From Sphingomonas sp. BGYR3 (GTDB taxonomy: Bacteria > Pseudomonadota > Alphaproteobacteria > Sphingomonadales > Sphingomonadaceae), in assembly GCF_025153455.1 (NCBI RefSeq), contig NZ_JANZNT010000001.1, positions 310,001-374,000 on the forward strand: DNA of 64,000 nt, in the 5' to 3' direction. The notes beneath the pieces were generated by a model. It searched no databases. It worked only from the letters and a program-made list of their open reading frames with translations, and was not told the DNA's origin. Every line of letters begins with the position of its first letter. Position 1 is the stretch's first letter. Below, piece by piece: positions 18,570 through 26,673 of the stretch. A program made the translations under genes and the position numbers.

Positions 18570-18602
18570 TTTACATTGCGCGCGCGTGCAGCATAATGCT
18601 GC
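18570..18602 (+). promoter_or_regulatory. Promoter and overlapping palindrome for the plus-strand TonB receptor
   Basis: TTTACA (18570-18575) and CATAAT (18592-18597) are 16 bp apart, each one base from the sigma70 consensus. The -10 is embedded in a perfect 15-bp palindrome, GCAGCAT-A-ATGCTGC (18588-18602), which looks like a repressor site. The expected leader is about 120 nt long. Confidence 0.5.
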
Positions 18603-18726
18603 CATTGCACTTCGTAATGGGCAGAAGACGGCAAACCGTCCGGTCCCGAGTGAGCAAGCGCAGGGGAACATGGCAGGCCGCGTAACGGGCCAGCCATCGC
18701 TCAATCACTATTTTTGGGGTGTTTTA

Positions 18727-21700
18727 ATGCTCAAGAGAACAGGGGTCCGGGCTGCTCGCCTGGCAGTCGGAACGAGCCTTGCCATGGTCCTGGCATCCGG
18801 CGCGATGGCGCAGGACCTGTCGGATACTGCTGCTGCGGTCGATCCAGAGACCGCTGACGATGCAATCATCGTTACCGGCAGTCGCCTTGCTCGCGATCCG
18901 AACGCGGTGGCGCCATCGCCCATCAACGTCATATCCTCGGCGGATATCGCTGCGAACGGCAGTCAGGACGCGACCGCTGCACTGCGCCAGATCCCGGCAC
19001 TGATCTCATCGCGGACTGTGGCTGACTCCATCGAGCGCCCGGGCGGCGGCGTTGGGCAGGCCACGCTGGACCTGCGTCAGCTGGGTGCCAACCGCACGCT
19101 GGTCCTGGTCGACGGGTATCGCCACGTATCCGGTGTCGCCGGATCCCAGACCGTGGACGTGTCCACTATTCCAACCGCCCTGATCGATCGCGTTGACGTG
19201 CTGACCGGCGGCGCTTCCGCCGTGTACGGTGCTGATGCGGTGACGGGCGTGGTAAATTACATCCTGAAAAAGGATTTCGAGGGGCTGCAGCTGAATGCCC
19301 AGTCCAATTTCGCCACTTCAGGATCAGGCGGCGGCCAGTCGGTCGACCTGACCTATGGCAAGAATTTTATCGATGGTCGCGGCAATATCACCTTCTCGGC
19401 CGGCTACACATTGGAGCAGGAGGTCTTGTTCGGCGATCGTCCGTTCACGCGGGACAATGGTCGCGGCAATAACAGCACGACGTATCAAAACCCGCTGCTG
19501 CGGTTTCAGCGCGGCGATATCGATCCGGCGTCGATGCCGAATTTCGCCCGCCGCTTTTCCTCGGCGCAGGGCCGCCTGCCGTTCGGCTATGTCATCCCGT
19601 TGCCCGGCACGGCTGCATACAACCAGCTGTTTCCGACGGGGACTAGCCCGACCGCAGCGGAACTGTCGTTGATCAACCGCGCGCTTGCCGCACCCAGCTT
19701 TGTCATCCGGCCGGACCCCCGGTTCGGCATCAGTTCGGGTCAGGGCCTGATCTTCCGCGCGGACTACGGCTTCTTCAACGCTGATATCAACAACAACGGC
19801 GTCAATGATTGCCGGGAAAGCTATATCGGTCTTACCGGCTTCGGCGGCGGCGGTTGCTATGTCTCGACGCCGGGCGGCGGGGTAAAGATTTTTGAGGACG
19901 GCGTTGTCTCGACGGGTTCGAACCAGTTTGGCGGCGATGGCGCGGTAGAGCGGACCAACCAGACGTCGTTGGTGCCGCAGAGCGAGCGCATTTTCGCCAA
20001 CCTCCGGCTGACCTATGATTTCTCGCCTGGTGCAGAGTTTTTCCTCGACGCCAAATATGCGCGGAACAACACGGTTTCGCGGAACAATTACAACACGTTC
20101 TATGACAGCTTGTTGATCAGGAGCGACAACCCGTTCATTCCCGCTGCGCTGCGTGCCGATGCTTTGGCAGCGGAGGATGCTTTGGGGAACGTAGACGCCA
20201 ATGGCAATCCCGTCACCGGCCTGCGCGTCAGCCGCGACTTTCTCGACCTTGGGCCGAACATCCAGCGGGCAGAGCGCGATACCTACCGCGTTGTGGCCGG
20301 CCTGCGCGGCGAAGTGACCAGCAATCTCGATTACGAACTGGTCGCCAATTACGGGCGGACCGACAGCGCGGTCAGCCAGTCGAACTCGGTTCTTTATGAC
20401 CGGCTGTTCGCGGCATTGGACGTGGTTACAGGTCCCAATGGACAGCCAATTTGCCGGTCAGACATTGACCGTAATTCGCTCTATCCGGGCAGTGAAGTGT
20501 TCCCGGTCATCGCACCGGGTTATTTCACGTTCCGTCCTGGGGATGGGCAGTGCAAGCCGGCAAATATTCTGGGTGGCGAAAATTCGCTGAGCCCGGAAGC
20601 GGTTGCGTTCATCACGACGCCGACGACCGACCTGTTCGGGCTTGAGCAGTTCGTCGTTTCGGCAACGATCAAGGGTGACACCAGCGGGTTCTTCAATCTG
20701 CCCGGCGGACCGGTTCAGTTTGCGGTGGGTGGCGAGTATCGGCGCGAGGAATCCTCGTCGCGTTTCAGCGACTTTGAGCTGGGCATTCTGCCCGAAGGAT
20801 CGCCGGCCGGTCCGGCGGGCACGTTCATCGGCGATGTGTCGCCCAACCAGTCGTTGCTGTTCGATGCGTCCACCCGCACGTTGAACACCGGCGGCTCGTT
20901 CGACGTGAAGGAAGTGTTCGGTGAAATCTCGATTCCGCTGCTCGCCGATGTCCCGCTGTTCGATGAACTGACGATCGACGCTGCGGGGCGCTATGCCGAT
21001 TATTCCACGATCGGCGGTGCGTTCACATGGACGGTCAACGGTATCTGGGCGCCTGTTCAGGACGTTCGGGTCCGGGGAACCTATTCCCGGGCCATTCGCG
21101 CACCGAACATTGCCGAACTGTTCAGCCCTGCACAGGGTGCGACATTCCGCCCGTCGGATCCGTGCGACGTGGTCAACCAGAACGCCACCCCCAATCGCCT
21201 GCAGAACTGCATCGCAGAGGCAACTGCGCTTGGCATCCCCAACGCCGCAGCGTTCATCGCGGGCTATAGCGACCCGCTGACCGCTCGTTTTTCGGGGACC
21301 AGCGGTGGCAACACTGCGCTGAAGGAGGAATCGGCAACGACCTGGACGGCGGGCGCTGTTATTCAGCCGCGCTTTCTGCGGGGGCTGACCATTTCTGCCG
21401 ACTATTATTCGATCAGCATCGAGGATGCGATTGCGGTGGTCACGGCGCAGGACATTGTCAACACCTGCTACGACAACGTGACTTTCCCGAATCAGTTCTG
21501 CGATCTGTTCGAACGCAATGGTCCAACTGCTGGCGCAACAACCTTCGGCTTTAACTTCCTGCGTCAAACGCAGCTGAACTTTGGCCGGATCGAAACGTCT
21601 GGCGTGGATTTCACGGTCAACTATGCCTTTTCGCTGGGCGATCACAATTTCAACCTTCGCGGTGGCGGCAACTGGACCGAGAAGGTCGACCGGTTCTTTG

Positions 21701-22068
21701 ATCCGGTCGACACCACGCTGGTCAATCCAGGGCTGAATGAACTGGGGGCACCGGAATGGTCCGGCCTTGGTTCGTTCACCTATGGCCACAAGGGCTTCGG
21801 CTTCAACTACACCGTTCAGTATGTCGGGCGACAGGCACTGGCGACGGTGATTCAGATCGAACGAATTGACAGGGAGTTTGGTGCAGCCGGCTGGGCACGG
21901 GAGTATTTCGTGCACAACGCGTCCATCAGTCTGAAGGCGAATGACCAGTTCACGCTCAATTTGGGCCTGAACAACATTACGGACGCAAAGCCCTACCTGG
22001 CCAGTTCGGCCTATCCCGTGAACGGGATTGGCCGGATGGCCTTTGTGGGGATCCAGGGCGCCTTCTAA
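18727..22068 (+). CDS. TonB-dependent outer-membrane receptor
   Basis: A 1113-residue receptor with a signal peptide (MLKRTGVRAARLAVG..., cleavage near AMAQ), the TonB-box region AIIVTGSRLARD, and a plug domain with NRTLVLVDGYRHV and GGASAVYGADAVTGVVNYIL. A large beta-barrel follows. The plug is clearly paralogous to that of the divergent receptor at 15214-18222, while the barrel loops differ and are longer here. A GGGGTG element lies 7 bases before the ATG at 18727. It should move a ligand across the outer membrane with TonB-ExbBD energy; the ligand cannot be inferred. No degradative or metal-uptake genes are next to it. Confidence 0.92.
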   Translation: MLKRTGVRAARLAVGTSLAMVLASGAMAQDLSDTAAAVDPETADDAIIVTGSRLARDPNAVAPSPINVISSADIAANGSQDATAALRQIPALISSRTVADSIERPGGGVGQATLDLRQLGANRTLVLVDGYRHVSGVAGSQTVDVSTIPTALIDRVDVLTGGASAVYGADAVTGVVNYILKKDFEGLQLNAQSNFATSGSGGGQSVDLTYGKNFIDGRGNITFSAGYTLEQEVLFGDRPFTRDNGRGNNSTTYQNPLLRFQRGDIDPASMPNFARRFSSAQGRLPFGYVIPLPGTAAYNQLFPTGTSPTAAELSLINRALAAPSFVIRPDPRFGISSGQGLIFRADYGFFNADINNNGVNDCRESYIGLTGFGGGGCYVSTPGGGVKIFEDGVVSTGSNQFGGDGAVERTNQTSLVPQSERIFANLRLTYDFSPGAEFFLDAKYARNNTVSRNNYNTFYDSLLIRSDNPFIPAALRADALAAEDALGNVDANGNPVTGLRVSRDFLDLGPNIQRAERDTYRVVAGLRGEVTSNLDYELVANYGRTDSAVSQSNSVLYDRLFAALDVVTGPNGQPICRSDIDRNSLYPGSEVFPVIAPGYFTFRPGDGQCKPANILGGENSLSPEAVAFITTPTTDLFGLEQFVVSATIKGDTSGFFNLPGGPVQFAVGGEYRREESSSRFSDFELGILPEGSPAGPAGTFIGDVSPNQSLLFDASTRTLNTGGSFDVKEVFGEISIPLLADVPLFDELTIDAAGRYADYSTIGGAFTWTVNGIWAPVQDVRVRGTYSRAIRAPNIAELFSPAQGATFRPSDPCDVVNQNATPNRLQNCIAEATALGIPNAAAFIAGYSDPLTARFSGTSGGNTALKEESATTWTAGAVIQPRFLRGLTISADYYSISIEDAIAVVTAQDIVNTCYDNVTFPNQFCDLFERNGPTAGATTFGFNFLRQTQLNFGRIETSGVDFTVNYAFSLGDHNFNLRGGGNWTEKVDRFFDPVDTTLVNPGLNELGAPEWSGLGSFTYGHKGFGFNYTVQYVGRQALATVIQIERIDREFGAAGWAREYFVHNASISLKANDQFTLNLGLNNITDAKPYLASSAYPVNGIGRMAFVGIQGAF

Positions 22069-22091
22069 AGCAGCTTGATCCAATCGTAGTT

Positions 22092-22126
22092 GGGGGGGCG
22101 GGCATTTTGTCCGCTCCCCCATTTTT
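22092..22126 (+). terminator. Terminator of the TonB receptor gene
   Basis: A 10-bp stem, GGGGGGGCGG / CCGCTCCCCC (one G-U pair), with a 9-nt loop, followed by ATTTTTG. It lies 23 bp after the stop codon: a rho-independent terminator. Confidence 0.75.
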
Positions 22127-22205
22127 GTTTGGCCACGGGGTTAAATCTCGTTGCCTGATCAAATCCTTCGCCTAGACGGTCGCGCTGTGGCATCAGGGTG
22201 GCGGG

Positions 22206-24500
22206 ATGTTTGACAGCGGTGTTTTGGCGATTGCTGGGGGCGTGGCCGCGGCCGTTCTGGTCGGCGGCGGCTTCATGCTGCATCGCGGACTGGTGGCCGC
22301 CCGGTCGGCTCGTCTGCTGATTGCCCAGCACCGGCGTAGCAACGCGCTGATTGCGGCGGCGCCGATGGCCTGGGCGCTGGTCGATACGGACGGGCGGCTG
22401 CAGGCGGATGGCGCGCTTGCCGTCCGGCTGGGTCTGGATGTCGTTCCTGATACGCTGACGGCGCTGGCCGCGGACGATCGGTTGTGGAGTGCCGAAACGG
22501 GCGCTCGACTGGTCGATGCGGTGAACATGGCCCAGCGGTCCGGCCGATCATTTGAGTTATCGCTGGAGATGAGCGACGGCAACCGATTTGTGAACCTGTC
22601 CGGGGATCGTTCGCCGGTCGCAATGGGTACGCCGGGCGCTGTGCTGATCTGGTTCCACGACGACAGCGTGGCGCAGCGGTCCCTGCGGCAGCAGACGGTG
22701 GCCGCAGAGGATTGGCGAGCGGCATTCCACGCGGTCAACGATCTGATCAACGCGGCCCCCATGCCGATGTGGCTGCGCACTGCCGACCTGCAACTGGCGA
22801 TGGTCAACCGCGCCTATGTCGAGGCGGTGGATGCCGACAGTGCTGCGGACATCGTCGCGCGGCAGATCGAGCTGGCCGAAGTCAGCGGACGTGAAGGACC
22901 CATTGCGCAGGCGGCAACCGCGCGGGACGGCAACAAACCCGTGATCATCGCCGCACCGGCCACGATCCGGGGTGAGCGGCGGATGCTGCGGTTCCAGGTC
23001 CTGCCGCTGGCGGACGGGATGACGGCCGGCTTTGCCGTCGACATCGATGATCTGGAGCAGGCGCGCGGCGCGCTTAAGCGGTTTGGCGAGGCGCAGCGGG
23101 CGATGTTCGATCGCCTGTCCGCCGGCGTTGCCCAGTTTGCTGCTGACCGGACACTGGTATTCTGTAACCAGCCGTTTCGCCGCATGTTCGCCATTCGCCC
23201 CGAATGGCTGGCCGACCGCACCGAATTCGACCGCGTGCTCGACCGGATGCGCGAGGCGCAGCGGCTGCCCGAGGTGCGCGATTTCCCAAGCTGGAAGGCG
23301 GAGCGTCGGGAATGGTTTCTGGCCGATGATGGCGGGATCGAGGAAAGCTGGCACCTGCCCGGGGCGGCGCATCTGCGCGTGCTGGCCCAGCCATTGCCCG
23401 ATGGCGGGCTGCTGGTGGTGTTCGAAGACCGGACGGAGCAGGTCCAGCTGGCCAGCGCGCGGGACACGCTGTTGCGGGTGCGTACGGCCACGTTCGAAAA
23501 CCTGTCCGAGGCGCTGGGCGTATTTGCCGCCAATGGCCGCATCCAGTTGTGGAACACCAAGTTCGCGGCAACGCTGGCCATCGACCCTGAAACCATGACG
23601 AGCCATCCGCGCGCGGACATGCTGGCCGCCAAGTTGCGGCCGCTGCTCGCCAAGCCGGGTCAGGCCGATCTGATTGCCGTGCTGGTCAAGTCCGCGACGC
23701 TGGAGCGCGCGCAGCGCGGCGGCACGCTGGCCATGGCGGACGGTCGGGTGCTTCAGTTGAATGCCGTGCCGCTGCCGGATGGCAATGCGCTGCTCACCAT
23801 GATGGACATGACCGATTCCCTGCGCGCGCAACAGGCGCTGGAGGAACGGAACAAGGCGCTCGTGACCGCCGACCGGATCAAGACCGATTTCATGGCGAAC
23901 ATGAGCTATGAACTGCGCACGCCGCTGACCACCATCGCCGGGTTCGCCGAAATGCTGGATGCCGGATATGGCGGCGCGCTGAACGATGCGGGGCATGAAT
24001 ATACGCGCTCGATCCTGACTGCGTCGGCCCGGCTGGGCACGCTGATCGACGATGTGCTGGACCTGACCGCCAATCAGGATGTGGAGCCGGAACGTGCGCC
24101 GATGGCGATGGAGCCGGTGGCGCGGGCCGCGGCAGAGGCGGTGGCCGCACTGGCAACCGAGCGCGGTATTCAGGTCGAAGTCGATATCCAGCCTTCGGCC
24201 GGGGAGATCCGCGGCGATGCGCGCCGGGTTCGTCAGGCGGTGGAACATCTGATGCGCCATTCGATCAGCGGCCTGCCATCGGGCGCGCGCGTGCTGCTGC
24301 ATCTGGACGGCACGACCCGGCGGACGCGCGTCGTCGTGGCCGATGACGGGCCGGGCGACGAAATGCCGTCGCGGCCGGGGTCGGGCGACCTAGCCCTGCC
24401 GCTGGCACGTCAGGCGATCGAGGCGCATGGCGGCACGCTGAAACTGGTGGCGCGACCGGGCGAGGGCACGATGCTGACCGCGGAATTGCCCCGCGGATGA
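22206..24500 (+). CDS. divL: DivL-like histidine-kinase homologue with Tyr at the phospho-acceptor site
   Basis: A 764-residue sensor-kinase-like protein. It has one N-terminal membrane segment (residues 8-28), a series of PAS-like domains to about residue 545, a HisKA-type dimerisation helix and a C-terminal HATPase domain. The H-box reads MANMSYELRTPL, so Tyr568 replaces the conserved phospho-accepting His. The N-box is degenerate (VEHLMRHSI, no canonical Asn), while the G-boxes are kept (DDGPGD, GEGTML). Tyr at this position is the hallmark of Caulobacter DivL (Tyr550; 769 residues), which acts as an allosteric regulator of CckA in the CtrA cell-cycle pathway. It heads an overlapping run ending with addA, as in other alphaproteobacteria. 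Confidence 0.85.
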   Translation: MFDSGVLAIAGGVAAAVLVGGGFMLHRGLVAARSARLLIAQHRRSNALIAAAPMAWALVDTDGRLQADGALAVRLGLDVVPDTLTALAADDRLWSAETGARLVDAVNMAQRSGRSFELSLEMSDGNRFVNLSGDRSPVAMGTPGAVLIWFHDDSVAQRSLRQQTVAAEDWRAAFHAVNDLINAAPMPMWLRTADLQLAMVNRAYVEAVDADSAADIVARQIELAEVSGREGPIAQAATARDGNKPVIIAAPATIRGERRMLRFQVLPLADGMTAGFAVDIDDLEQARGALKRFGEAQRAMFDRLSAGVAQFAADRTLVFCNQPFRRMFAIRPEWLADRTEFDRVLDRMREAQRLPEVRDFPSWKAERREWFLADDGGIEESWHLPGAAHLRVLAQPLPDGGLLVVFEDRTEQVQLASARDTLLRVRTATFENLSEALGVFAANGRIQLWNTKFAATLAIDPETMTSHPRADMLAAKLRPLLAKPGQADLIAVLVKSATLERAQRGGTLAMADGRVLQLNAVPLPDGNALLTMMDMTDSLRAQQALEERNKALVTADRIKTDFMANMSYELRTPLTTIAGFAEMLDAGYGGALNDAGHEYTRSILTASARLGTLIDDVLDLTANQDVEPERAPMAMEPVARAAAEAVAALATERGIQVEVDIQPSAGEIRGDARRVRQAVEHLMRHSISGLPSGARVLLHLDGTTRRTRVVVADDGPGDEMPSRPGSGDLALPLARQAIEAHGGTLKLVARPGEGTMLTAELPRG

Positions 24501-24940
24501 TGCTTCCCGACGAAACGGCGAGCGAGGCGCTGGGCCGGACGCTGGCGGATGTGGTGATGGCGGGGGACGTCATCGCGCTGTCAGGCCCCCTTGGCGCGGG
24601 CAAGACCAGCATCGCGCGCGGCTTGCTCGCCGGACTGGGCCTGATCGGGGAGGCACCGTCGCCCAGCTTTGCGATCGTTCAGCCCTATGCCCCGCCGGAA
24701 GTGCGGATGCCCGTTCTGCACATCGATCTGTATCGCCTGAACGATCCCGACGAGGTCGAGGAACTTGGCCTTGATGAGGCGCGACAGGATCATGCGCTGA
24801 TCGTCGAATGGCCGGATCGGGCGGGCGTGCACGCCTGGCCAGACGCGCTTCGCCTCATGCTCGATTTCGCACCTGGCGGCGGGCGTGCCTTGACAGCGGA
24901 GGTGCCGGACGGTTGGACACGGCGATGGCCCTTTCCATGA
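24497..24940 (+). CDS. tsaE: tRNA threonylcarbamoyladenosine biosynthesis ATPase TsaE
   Basis: A 147-residue P-loop ATPase with Walker A GPLGAGKT at residues 30-37 and the family motifs SPSFAIVQPY, HIDLYRL and IVEWPDR. TsaE assists TsaB and TsaD in making t6A at position 37 of ANN-decoding tRNAs. The start overlaps the divL stop codon by 4 bp, and the end overlaps the kinase gene start, implying translational coupling. Length is normal for the family. Confidence 0.95.
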   Translation: MMLPDETASEALGRTLADVVMAGDVIALSGPLGAGKTSIARGLLAGLGLIGEAPSPSFAIVQPYAPPEVRMPVLHIDLYRLNDPDEVEELGLDEARQDHALIVEWPDRAGVHAWPDALRLMLDFAPGGGRALTAEVPDGWTRRWPFP

Positions 24941-25911
24941 TTCCGCCGCCGCATGCCGATGCGTTTCTGGACCGTGCTGGCTGGACCGGTGCTGCCGTCC
25001 TGCCGCTGGCTGGCGATGCGTCGTTCCGCCGTTATTTCCGCGTCGTGCGCGATGGCGAGACAGCGGTCCTGATGGACGCCCCCCCTCCGCATGAAGATCC
25101 GCGTCCGTTCATTGCCATTGCGCGCTGGTTGCAGGAACGCGGCTTTGCCGCGCCGCGCATCCTGAGCGAGGATCTGCCGGGCGGGCTGGTCCTGATCGAG
25201 GATTTTGGCGACGCGCTGATGCGGGCGGTCGTGGAAGATTCAGAGGCGGAGGAAGAGCGGGTTTACGCTGCCGCTGTCGATCTGCTCGTCGAATTGCGCT
25301 CGGCGGGTGTGGCCGATGTGCCGGTCTATGACCGCGCCGTCTATCAGCGGGAGGCCGCGCTTCTGCCCGAATGGTATTGCCCGGCGGTGGGCATTGAGAG
25401 CGATCCGGCCGGTTATGCCGCGGCATGGGACGCGGTGCTGCCACTGGTGCTGAACCCCGCGCCGGTCGTCACGGTCCTGCGCGACTACCACGCAGAGAAC
25501 ATCATGCTGACCGGTGGCGGTTCGGCGCTCGGCCTTCTGGATTTTCAGGACGCGCTTGCCGGTCATGCCGCCTATGACCTTGTCTCGCTGTTGCAGGATG
25601 CCCGGCGCGAGGTCCGCCCTGAACTAGAGGCACGGATGCTGGCGCGGTACAAGGCAGCGACCGGGGAGGGCGATGCATTCGATGCGGCCTATCATGTTCT
25701 GGGGGCGCAGCGGAATGCGAAGATCATCGGCATCTTTACCCGGCTGTGGCAGCGGGATGGGAAGCCGCGTTACCCGACCTTGTGTCCGCGCGTATGGGCG
25801 TATCTGGAGCGCGATCTTGCGCATCCCGCGCTGGCCCCGGTTGCGGCATGGTTCGATCGGGTGATCCCGCCCGCCCTGCGCGGCGATCCGATCGTGATTG
25901 CCGGTGCCTGA
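24937..25911 (+). CDS. amgK: N-acetylmuramate/N-acetylglucosamine kinase, AmgK-like (APH fold)
   Basis: A 324-residue phosphotransferase of the aminoglycoside-phosphotransferase fold. The catalytic loop LRDYHAENIML carries the Asp and Asn, and the metal-binding Asp is in GLLDFQDA. In Pseudomonas and Caulobacter, a gene of this type next to a murU-type nucleotidyltransferase encodes AmgK, which phosphorylates recycled MurNAc at C1. The adjacent gene here is exactly such a partner, so this is cell-wall recycling, not drug resistance. The start at 24937 forms an ATGA overlap with the tsaE stop; an in-frame ATG at 24925 is an alternative. Confidence 0.82.
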   Translation: MIPPPHADAFLDRAGWTGAAVLPLAGDASFRRYFRVVRDGETAVLMDAPPPHEDPRPFIAIARWLQERGFAAPRILSEDLPGGLVLIEDFGDALMRAVVEDSEAEEERVYAAAVDLLVELRSAGVADVPVYDRAVYQREAALLPEWYCPAVGIESDPAGYAAAWDAVLPLVLNPAPVVTVLRDYHAENIMLTGGGSALGLLDFQDALAGHAAYDLVSLLQDARREVRPELEARMLARYKAATGEGDAFDAAYHVLGAQRNAKIIGIFTRLWQRDGKPRYPTLCPRVWAYLERDLAHPALAPVAAWFDRVIPPALRGDPIVIAGA

Positions 25912-25917
25912 CCGCCG

Positions 25918-26673
25918 ATGAGCACGCATGTGACGATCCGCCCGGAACTGGACGTCCGGGTTCCCAAAACCGCGATGGTGATGGCGGCGGGTCTGGGCAA
26001 GCGGATGCGGCCATTGACCGCTACGCGGCCCAAGCCGCTGGTCGAGGTGGCGGGCAAGCCGTTGATCGACCATGTGTTCGATCGCCTGCGCGCAGCCGGC
26101 GTCCGGCGCGCCGTCGTCAACGTCCATTATCTGGCCGACGCGCTGGAAGCGCATCTGACCCGCCGGGTCGAGGGGATCGAGATTGCCGTGTCCGACGAAC
26201 GGGCGCAGCTGATGGAAACCGGCGGCGGGCTGGTCCAGGCCCGGCATCTGATCGGCGATGACCCTTTCCTGTGCGTCAACAGCGACAATCTGTGGGTCGA
26301 TGGGCCGTTCGACACGATCCGGGCGCTGATGCAGCAATGGGACCCGGCCCGGATGGACGCCCTGTTGCTGATGGTGCCGCTGGCGCGGGCGCATAATCAC
26401 GGCGGGCAGGGGGATTTCCATCTGGACGCGCATGGCCGGATCACCCGCCGGCGGCAGGCCGGGCGGGTCGCCCCCTTTGTCTTTACCGGCGTTCAGATCC
26501 TGTCCCCGCGCGTCATCCGCGATTGGCCGAACGGGCCGTTCAGCACCAACCTGTTCTGGGAACGCGCGATCGCCGAGGGGCGTGCCTGGGGGATGCCGCA
26601 TCAGGGCCTGTGGTTCGATGTCGGCACCCCGGCGGCGATCGCCGCGACCGAGGCGGTGCTCGCCAATGGCTGA
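25918..26673 (+). CDS. murU: N-acetylmuramate-1-phosphate uridylyltransferase, MurU-like
   Basis: A 251-residue sugar-nucleotidyltransferase with the signature VMAAGLGKRMRPLT and RPKPLVEVAGKPLI, and the acceptor motifs NSDNLW and FDVGTP. With AmgK it would turn recycled MurNAc into UDP-MurNAc, bypassing de novo synthesis; that pathway gives intrinsic fosfomycin tolerance in organisms where it was tested. It lies 6 bp after amgK and overlaps addB by 8 bp. The family also includes glucose-1-phosphate thymidylyltransferases, so the substrate rests mainly on context. Confidence 0.82.
   Translation: MSTHVTIRPELDVRVPKTAMVMAAGLGKRMRPLTATRPKPLVEVAGKPLIDHVFDRLRAAGVRRAVVNVHYLADALEAHLTRRVEGIEIAVSDERAQLMETGGGLVQARHLIGDDPFLCVNSDNLWVDGPFDTIRALMQQWDPARMDALLLMVPLARAHNHGGQGDFHLDAHGRITRRRQAGRVAPFVFTGVQILSPRVIRDWPNGPFSTNLFWERAIAEGRAWGMPHQGLWFDVGTPAAIAATEAVLANG

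Larger units (their letters stand above)
18223..18726. promoter_or_regulatory. 504-bp divergent intergenic region between two TonB receptor genes
   Basis: No convincing gene lies here; short open frames lack ribosome-binding sites. Several inverted repeats are visible: GGTGTT/AACACC (18343-18359), GCCGATCC/GGATCGGC (18493-18514) and GCAGCAT/ATGCTGC (18588-18602). The last overlaps the -10 of a plus-strand promoter. On the minus strand, TTCTCA-N17-TATACG (ending near 18305) is a weak promoter candidate for the receptor at 15214. The structure suggests regulated expression of both receptors. Confidence 0.6.

Noticed and set aside
18327..18596. A short plus-strand frame (89 codons) in the receptor intergenic region
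   Set aside because: No ribosome-binding site or coding-like composition, and it runs through the inverted repeats and the promoter of the downstream gene.
20458..22122. A 554-codon minus-strand frame opposite the TonB receptor
   Set aside because: Antisense to the conserved barrel domain, with no domain or ribosome-binding site of its own.
24937..25911. Aminoglycoside resistance kinase
   Set aside because: The fold is shared with drug kinases, but the adjacent murU-type gene and the location in a housekeeping run favour AmgK.
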